64,000 bases of DNA, taken from positions 1 through 64,000 of the forward strand of contig NZ_JARRAF010000021.1 of assembly GCF_030129945.1 (NCBI RefSeq), written 5' to 3'. The stretch is from Parachitinimonas caeni. Lineage in GTDB: Bacteria > Pseudomonadota > Gammaproteobacteria > Burkholderiales > Chitinimonadaceae. Of this stretch, positions 56,063-64,000 are shown piece by piece. Every line of letters begins with the position of its first letter. Position 1 is the first letter of the stretch. The position numbers were made by a program, and so were the translations under genes. The notes under the pieces are model-generated. The model ran no database searches and was not told the origin of the DNA. It saw only the letters and a program-made list of their open reading frames with translations.

Positions 56063-57466
56063 TTACTCCGACGACCAGCCTCCACCCGGAATGGCGGCAT
56101 CTTCAAAACGTGAATAATGGCCCAGAAAGGCCATCCGTACCCGGCCTGTGGGGCCGTTACGGTGCTTGCCGATAATCACCTCGGCCAGCCCTTTATCGGG
56201 AGAGTCGGGGTTGTAGTATTCATCGCGGTACATGAACAGGATCAAGTCAGCATCCTGCTCGATCGCACCGGATTCGCGCAGGTCAGACATCATCGGTCGT
56301 TTGTCGGTTCGCTGCTCCACACTCCGTGACAGCTGCGACAGGGCGATGACCGGCACCTGCAGTTCCTTGGCCAGACCTTTGAGCGAGCGCGAAATTTCGC
56401 CCAGCTCGGTTGCCCGGTTCTGATCCCGGCCCGAACCGGACATCAACTGCATATAGTCAATGACGATCAGGCCGAGCTGGCCACCGAACTGCCGTGCCAG
56501 CCGTCGGGCCCGCGCTCGCAGTTCCAGCGCGGTGAGCGCTGCGGTTTCGTCGATGAACATCGGGGCTTCCGACAGTTTGCCTACGGCATAGGTCAGTTTC
56601 TGCCAGTCATCATCTTCGAGCCGGCCGGTTTTGATTTTGTGCTGATCCAGCCGGCCAATCGAGCCGATCATCCGCATGGCCAGCTGGGCGCCGCCCATTT
56701 CCATCGAAAAAATCGCCACCGGCAAGCCCGAATCAACTGCAATGTTCTCGGCAATATTGATCGAGAACGCCGTCTTACCCATCGACGGGCGGCCGGCGAC
56801 GATGATCAGATCGCCTTTCTGCAGGCCGGAGGTCATCGCATCCAGGTCGGTAAAACCTGTCGGAATCCCGGTCACGTCGTTGGGATTATCCCGGCTGTAG
56901 AGCATGTCGATACGCTCGACCACCTCTTTCAGAACGACCGGCATATCCAGAAAGCCCTGCTTGCCTCGGGCAGACTGCTCGGCAATCTCGAAGACTTTCG
57001 ACTCAGCCTGATCAAGCAGCTCGGCCGCTTCGCGTCCGGCCGGGTTGTAGGCCGAATCGGCAATTTCGGCACCCACCGCAGCCAGCCGCCGCATGATCGA
57101 GCGTTCCCGCACGATTTCGGCATAGCGGCGGATGTTGGCCGCCGACGGGGTGTTCTGGACCAAGGAGCCGAGATAGGCCAGGCCGCCGATATAGGCCAGC
57201 TCGTTGGCGGTGTCGAGCGATTCCTGCACCGTGATCACATCTGCCGGACGGCCGTGCTCGATCAGACGGGAAATGTGGCGATAGATCAGCCGGTGGTCTT
57301 CTCGATAAAAATCCGCCTCGGTGACGACGTCTGCGATCTTGTCCCAGGCGCTGTTTTCCAGCAGCAGCCCCCCCAGTACCGACTGCTCGGCTTCGATGGA
57401 ATGCGGGGGGGTCCGCAGGTTTTCAAGTTGCGGGTCTGGCACGCTGGCGTTAGGATGCTCGGTCAT
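56063..57466 (-). CDS. dnaB: replicative DNA helicase
   Basis: 467 residues. The hexameric helicase of the replication fork. N-terminal domain (about 20-130) with PHSIEAEQSVLGGLLLEN, then the RecA-type ATPase with Walker A GRPSMGKT (225-232) and VIDYMQLMSGSG as Walker B. No intein is present. The start is divergent from ratA, with 148 bp between. Confidence 0.97.
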   Translation of the reverse strand: MTEHPNASVPDPQLENLRTPPHSIEAEQSVLGGLLLENSAWDKIADVVTEADFYREDHRLIYRHISRLIEHGRPADVITVQESLDTANELAYIGGLAYLGSLVQNTPSAANIRRYAEIVRERSIMRRLAAVGAEIADSAYNPAGREAAELLDQAESKVFEIAEQSARGKQGFLDMPVVLKEVVERIDMLYSRDNPNDVTGIPTGFTDLDAMTSGLQKGDLIIVAGRPSMGKTAFSINIAENIAVDSGLPVAIFSMEMGGAQLAMRMIGSIGRLDQHKIKTGRLEDDDWQKLTYAVGKLSEAPMFIDETAALTALELRARARRLARQFGGQLGLIVIDYMQLMSGSGRDQNRATELGEISRSLKGLAKELQVPVIALSQLSRSVEQRTDKRPMMSDLRESGAIEQDADLILFMYRDEYYNPDSPDKGLAEVIIGKHRNGPTGRVRMAFLGHYSRFEDAAIPGGGWSSE

Positions 57467-57614
57467 TTTTACGGTGCCTTGGGTAATTCCGGGGGGCCGA
57501 CATTCTAGCCCGTATGGGTCATGAGTTCACGAGATCAATCGCTGCTATGGGGCGCTAAGCCCGTTAGTGCTGGCAGCGTCGTGAGCGGAATCCACTTCCT
57601 GACCACGTTGTTCC

Positions 57615-58043
57615 ATGCCTCAAATCAAAAAGTTGGTACTGGTCGAATTTTCGGCTGCCCAGATGTTCGAACTGGTAGACCGGGTGGAAGATTATCCCGG
57701 CTTCCTGCCTTGGTGTGGCTTTTCCGAAGTTCACTCGCGCGATGATCTGTGGACCGTCGCTACACTGGGCATAGACTATCTGGGGCTGCGGCAACAGTTC
57801 ACCACTGAAAACCGCAAGTCAGACAACCAGATCAGTCTGGAGTTGAAAGACGGGCCTTTCCGTAATCTGACCGGGGCCTGGCGTTTTGTGCCTCTGGCCG
57901 AGAATGCCTGCAAGGTGGTCTTCGAGCTGGAATACGAATTCGCCAACCGCACACTGGAAAACCTGGTGGGGCCGGTTTTCAACAAGATTGCCAACAGCTT
58001 TGTCGATGCCTTCGTCAAGCAGGCAGAAAAGCGCTTTATATGA
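57615..58043 (+). CDS. ratA: RatA-type START-domain protein (ribosome/ubiquinone-binding family)
   Basis: 142 residues. The START/polyketide cyclase-like fold starts KKLVLVEFSAAQMFELVDRV and has YPGFLPWC, the family mark. It is homologous to E. coli RatA (YfjG) and to the yeast CoQ10-binding protein Coq10. A role in ubiquinone handling or ribosome association is known for relatives, not proved here. rnfH follows after seven bases. Confidence 0.93.
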   Translation: MPQIKKLVLVEFSAAQMFELVDRVEDYPGFLPWCGFSEVHSRDDLWTVATLGIDYLGLRQQFTTENRKSDNQISLELKDGPFRNLTGAWRFVPLAENACKVVFELEYEFANRTLENLVGPVFNKIANSFVDAFVKQAEKRFI

Positions 58044-58050
58044 GTCAGCC

Positions 58051-58359
58051 ATGAGCAAGCAATTCGAAGTGGAAGTGGCCTATGCCCGGCCAGAGCGGCA
58101 ATTGATCATCAAACTCATGGTTGACGAAGGCTGTACCGCCGAGATGGCGGTACGTCAGTCCGGGATGCTGCAAGAGTTTCCCGAGATTGATCTTACCCAG
58201 AACAAGCTCGGGATTTTCAGCCGGGCGGTCAAACCCGATACCCTGCTGCGTGCCCATGACCGGATTGAAATCTATCGCCCGCTGCAGGCCGATCCGAAGG
58301 AAGTGCGGCGTCAACGTGCCACTGCCGCCAAGGAAGGCCGGCGTAGCGACGACGACTGA
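58051..58359 (+). CDS. rnfH: RnfH-family protein
   Basis: 102 residues with the ubiquitin-like RnfH fold (FEVEVAYARPERQLIIKLMV then PDTLLRAHDRIEIYRPL). RatA and RnfH often occur as neighbours; whether they work together is unknown. A MITE-like element begins two bases after the stop and may serve as terminator. Confidence 0.93.
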   Translation: MSKQFEVEVAYARPERQLIIKLMVDEGCTAEMAVRQSGMLQEFPEIDLTQNKLGIFSRAVKPDTLLRAHDRIEIYRPLQADPKEVRRQRATAAKEGRRSDDD

Positions 58360-58360
58360 G

Positions 58361-58483
58361 TCGCGCCGGGTCGATTTTTGGGGCAAGGCGTCGTTAGGGT
58401 TCGCTTATTTAGCTCGCTAAACCGCGCTTACCCTGCCTAGCCTCGCCCCGGCGCGACGGTAAACCTTACGTCAACAGAACCTA
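58361..58483 (-). repeat. MITE-like element, left arm only, between rnfH and comF
   Basis: Reverse orientation. It includes the GATTTTTGGGGC side of the hairpin, TTTAGCTCGCTAAA, and the terminal repeat ACGGTAAACCTTACGTCAAC then AGAACC and TA. One stem arm lost about 10 bp compared with copy C. It lies between facing genes (rnfH ends at 58359, comF at 58504), so it may terminate both. Confidence 0.75.
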
Positions 58484-58503
58484 CAGCAGTGTCTGACAGC
58501 CAC

Positions 58504-59217
58504 TTAGCCCGCCGGATTCCCCATTCCGCCACGCTTCAATGTGCGCGCCACCACCCAGACTTCGACCTCCGCCGCGCCTGCGGCCTTGATTGCCGCTGCG
58601 CACTCGTTGGCGGTGGCACCGGTTGTCATCACATCATCGACCAGAACCACGCGCTGCCCGGATAAAGGTTGCCTGAGGCGGAATGCCCCTTTGACCTGCC
58701 GTGCCCGGTCTTCCCGATGTGCCCCGGCGGCCGATGGGGTATCGACCAGTCGCTCAATGGATGGATGAATCGGCCGTCGCCATTGTCTTGCCAGCACTTT
58801 GGCGATTTCGAGTGACTGATTGAATCCTCGCAACTTTTGCCGGGCCGGATGCAGCGGCATGGCGATCAGGCAGTCCGGTGCGCAATGATCAGCCGTGGCG
58901 ATGTGGGCAAGCCAGGCGCCCAGAGGATGCGCCAATGACCAGTCCCCGCCGTATTTGAGATGTCCGATCAACGCATCCACCGGCCATTGATAGCAGAGCG
59001 CGGCGTAGCTGCGGTCGAAAGCCGGAGGGTGTTGCAGGCAGTCGCCGCAGACTTCGCCCAGCGGTGTCGGGATGGCGCAGCGCGGGCAATGCGGGCCGTC
59101 TAGCCAGGGCAGATCGGCATGGCAGTCCAGGCACAGACCATCGCGCGCTGCCTGGTCGCTGCATAGCAGGCAACTGGCCGGCAGAATCAGATCAATCAAG
59201 GCAGTAGCTTTCAGCAT
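58504..59217 (-). CDS. comF: ComF-family phosphoribosyltransferase-like protein
   Basis: 237 residues, the usual length. Double zinc-ribbon-like region at the N-terminus (CLLC, CLDC, CPRC, CGDC), then a PRTase core with VVLVDDVMTTGAT, the PRPP-binding loop. ComF proteins are associated with DNA uptake in competent species and with comparable tasks elsewhere. It is a single gene here. The start is the ATG at 59217; a short repeat-like end lies 60 bp upstream (59280). Confidence 0.92.
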   Translation of the reverse strand: MLKATALIDLILPASCLLCSDQAARDGLCLDCHADLPWLDGPHCPRCAIPTPLGEVCGDCLQHPPAFDRSYAALCYQWPVDALIGHLKYGGDWSLAHPLGAWLAHIATADHCAPDCLIAMPLHPARQKLRGFNQSLEIAKVLARQWRRPIHPSIERLVDTPSAAGAHREDRARQVKGAFRLRQPLSGQRVVLVDDVMTTGATANECAAAIKAAGAAEVEVWVVARTLKRGGMGNPAG

Positions 59218-59345
59218 GAGGCAATGTCAACGGCGCTGGCGAAGGAATGCTTCCTGAGTTTCGTTATATATGGGCCGCTTCAACAGAACCCAGGTTTGGG
59301 TTACCGCAAATTTCACCTACCTTGAAAGTTGACGCTTGCTGATTG

Positions 59346-62186
<2,841 letters not shown>

Positions 62187-62188
62187 AT

Positions 62189-62221
62189 GCTGTCTGCCAA
62201 CAGGCGGTCTTGCCAGACAGC
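62189..62221. terminator. hairpin between hybrid kinase and response regulator
   Basis: GCTGTCTG (62189) pairs with CAGACAGC (62214), extended by CAA/TTG past one mismatch. It lies just after the kinase stop and before the facing gene's stop (62241). No T-run. Confidence 0.45.
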
Positions 62222-62240
62222 TTGCCGGATGCACCGGCTA

Positions 62241-63389
62241 TCAGTCCGGTGTCTCGGCGGCAGCGTCTGGCTGGGCGTTGGTGAGATCCTGTTGCAGGAT
62301 GGCCAGATGCTGATCGACTTCCAGCCCTTCTTCCAGCAGCTGATTCAGGGAATCCGCCGTATCGCGCAGCGATAGTGCAATCAGCTGCTCCTGCGCATCG
62401 GTGAGACCCATGCTCAGGAAAGACTGCTCGGCTTGGTCAATCATCTGCATCAGCAGACGCTTCACAACCCCGCGCTGCAGCTGGTTACGACGGTCGATGG
62501 CCTTCAGGGTATCGACGCTGCGCGTCAGCAGTTCACGGATTCTTGTCTGATGCCGGCGCTCGGCTGCATTCATTTCCAGCACTGCCGCCTTGGCATCCAC
62601 GCCTTCGGCAATCAGCGCCAGATTGTCGCGCATCCGCCCGGCCCGGTCGGGGTCGTCCAGCGGCATATTGCTGACCATCAACGTCACGCGGCCATAATTG
62701 AACGCCGCATACTGCTTCATGCTGACAATGCGGCCGCAACTTTGCAGGGTATGCAGGGTTCCTTTTTCCAGCTCGGTGGCCTCTCCATCCAGATTGCGGC
62801 TATAGATCGCCTCTTCGACACGGATCTGGATGCAGGCTTTCAGGCCATACTCGGCGCAGGTCTGCAAAGCTGCGTTGGCGAGGGGGTGCATGTCCTCACA
62901 AGCCATCACGATGCGCAGGCATTGCAGCACCTGTCCCAGTTCTCCCGAGGTGGACATCGCCGACATGGCGGTATCGAACGCCATGCGGGCATCCGAGCGC
63001 AGCTGTTTGCGTTCACGGGTCAGTCGGAGCGTCGATTCCACCTTGGCCAGCAGTTCGGTCGGATCGAAGGGCTTGCCGATGAAATCCTCACCGCCCACGG
63101 CATAGGCAGCCAGGCGGTCTTCCAGCGTGACTTCGGTAGACAGAAACAATACCGGGGTTTCGCCAACGATCGGATCATCCCGAATGAGTTCACACGCCTG
63201 CAGGCCGTTCATCTGCGGCATCAGAATATCCATCAACACCAGATCGGGCTGATGATCACGCACCATCTCTATCGCCTCCAGACCGCTGGTGGCTTCCAAT
63301 ACCCGGTAGTAATCCTCCAGCAAGGCGACCGCCCGCATTCTTTGTACGGGTTCATCCTCCACCAGCAAGATGCAATCTTTGTCTGCCAT
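62241..63389 (-). CDS. response regulator with uncharacterised helical output domain
   Basis: 382 residues. Receiver domain (about 1-125): acidic pair at E11-D12 and phosphoacceptor D54 (LVLMDILMPQ), T/S in STEVT and K in GKPFDP. Then about 250 residues of mostly helical sequence with a predicted coiled-coil part (about 250-340) and no DNA-binding, GGDEF, EAL or HD motif. The function of the output domain is unknown. The start at 63389 is supported by GGGGAAAGTC before it; the frame opens to 63560. Confidence 0.88.
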   Translation of the reverse strand: MADKDCILLVEDEPVQRMRAVALLEDYYRVLEATSGLEAIEMVRDHQPDLVLMDILMPQMNGLQACELIRDDPIVGETPVLFLSTEVTLEDRLAAYAVGGEDFIGKPFDPTELLAKVESTLRLTRERKQLRSDARMAFDTAMSAMSTSGELGQVLQCLRIVMACEDMHPLANAALQTCAEYGLKACIQIRVEEAIYSRNLDGEATELEKGTLHTLQSCGRIVSMKQYAAFNYGRVTLMVSNMPLDDPDRAGRMRDNLALIAEGVDAKAAVLEMNAAERRHQTRIRELLTRSVDTLKAIDRRNQLQRGVVKRLLMQMIDQAEQSFLSMGLTDAQEQLIALSLRDTADSLNQLLEEGLEVDQHLAILQQDLTNAQPDAAAETPD

Positions 63390-63847
63390 GACTTTCCCCA
63401 GTGCTCGACAACCTTCCCAGACTTTCAGGATAGGTCTCCCAGCCGGCAAAGCCAAAATGTCACTTGCCCTGCTGCGGCCGGTCGCAGACAGGGGCTGTGG
63501 ATAAACTGATAAAGCTGTGGTGCAACCCGGAAGCCAAATGGATTGAATTCCGTTAAACAAGCTTATTGCTCGCTTGCTGTAATCACTGGGTAAGGTGGGA
63601 GGTCTGAGCGTTGATGGTTTATTATGTAATTGTTTTTAATAAATAATTAACAAATTTACCAGCCGGTCTGACGAGCGGTGGCGGGGTATTCAAGCGAGCT
63701 AATACAGTTATTGCTTATTTAATTGTGAATTGTTGGATTGCTGCGAGAGATAAATTGACGTTTGCATAGAGTGGGTGCTAGTTTCAATGGTGAGCTTGGG
63801 CTCTGTTGACATGCCATCCCCTCATCTGACGCTGACGAGATCCTTGT
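63390..63847. other. AT-rich intergenic stretch before vgrG
   Basis: 458 bp. From about 63540 to 63760 the sequence is much richer in A and T (for example TAATTGTTTTTAATAAATAA near 63628) than the rest. A short repeat-family end GGGCTCTGTTGACA lies at 63799-63812. No gene was recognised in it. Confidence 0.5.
63799..63812 (+). repeat. solo end of the MITE-like family before vgrG
   Basis: GGGCTCTGTTGACA matches the left terminal repeat (GGCTCTGTTGACG) with one base extra and one change. It lies 36 bp before the vgrG start. Confidence 0.4.
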
Positions 63848-64000
63848 ATGCGCCCCCTCCGCCTCCACACCCCGCTGGGCGATGACGCCCTCCTGTTCCG
63901 CAGCATGACCCTGCGCGATGCGCTCTCCACCGTGTTCGAGGCCGAGATCGAAGTCCTGTCGAAGAAACCCGACATCAACTTCGAAGCGCTGCTCGGGCAT
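63848..64000 (+). CDS. vgrG: type VI secretion tip protein VgrG (partial, cut by window edge)
   Basis: The first 51 codons: LRLHTPLGDDALLFRSMTLR then FEAEIEVLSKKPDIN is the N-terminus shared by VgrG/TssI proteins. They form the needle tip of the type VI secretion system. The frame is open to the window end. An AT-rich stretch and a repeat end lie before it. No other T6SS gene is in the window, so it may be an isolated vgrG island. Confidence 0.88.
   Translation, partial: MRPLRLHTPLGDDALLFRSMTLRDALSTVFEAEIEVLSKKPDINFEALLGH

Noticed and set aside
59279-59290. Short TCAACAGAACC sequence before comF
   Set aside because: It matches only 11 bases of the repeat-family end and lacks the TA flank (CA instead); too short to call a copy.

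Overview
The window reads as chromosomal DNA of a GC-rich betaproteobacterium. A Neisseriales-like (Chromobacteriaceae/Chitinibacteraceae-type) host is my best guess. The grounds are a class A RNase P RNA, RatA-RnfH, a long-loop cytochrome bd operon with CydP and a GbsR/MarR-type regulator, PlsB, and a 2-aminoethylphosphonate operon. Species cannot be fixed from the sequence alone. No tRNA, rRNA operon, CRISPR array, intact transposase or prophage was seen.

Layout. 1-6100: edge of a repeat element, a small Cys-rich protein, a TusA-like protein, a 1085-residue GAF/multi-PAS histidine kinase, dihydroorotase (pyrC) and a short-chain dehydrogenase. 6181-6552: rnpB. 6592-8777: an acyltransferase and a secreted DUF4124-metzincin protease, both on the minus strand. 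9075-13204: the cytochrome bd operon (GbsR-type regulator, 4-TM protein, CydP, CydA, CydB, CydX), preceded by an FNR-type box and a perfect 18-bp palindrome. 13254-24834: plsB, a chemoreceptor, three tandem DUF885 putative peptidases and a GNAT acetyltransferase. 24905-34806: a small protein, a MocR-type regulator lacking its PLP lysine, slyX, a candidate small RNA, and two paralogous TonB receptors flanking a secreted protein, all interspersed with repeat elements. 35266-43551: an eight-gene phosphonate operon (binding protein, PhnZ-like HD protein, ATPase, fused permease, PhnW, PhnX, FAD oxidoreductase, GntR regulator). 43651-50629: a YgiQ-type radical SAM protein, three orphan family-3 solute-binding proteins, glycerate kinase and a PadR/DUF1700 pair. 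50835-59217: an AlaX-like editing protein, a GAF/HD-GYP protein, an aguB-aguA-azlC-azlD operon that would make putrescine from agmatine, dnaB, ratA-rnfH and comF. 59346-63389: a hybrid kinase with receiver and Hpt domains, convergent with a response regulator of unknown output. 63848-end: the first 51 codons of a VgrG.

The most unusual feature is a family of non-coding elements of about 266 bp. They end in inverted repeats of the form GGYTCTGTTGACG and are flanked by TA, and they hold two internal hairpins whose stems covary between copies. Full, partial and solo-end copies lie throughout the window. Several sit exactly at gene ends, where they supply the stop codon (both TonB receptors, alaX, cydA and probably the second DUF885 gene) or the likely start codon (slyX). 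Systems-level themes are microaerobic respiration, aminophosphonate scavenging, polyamine synthesis and signal transduction.
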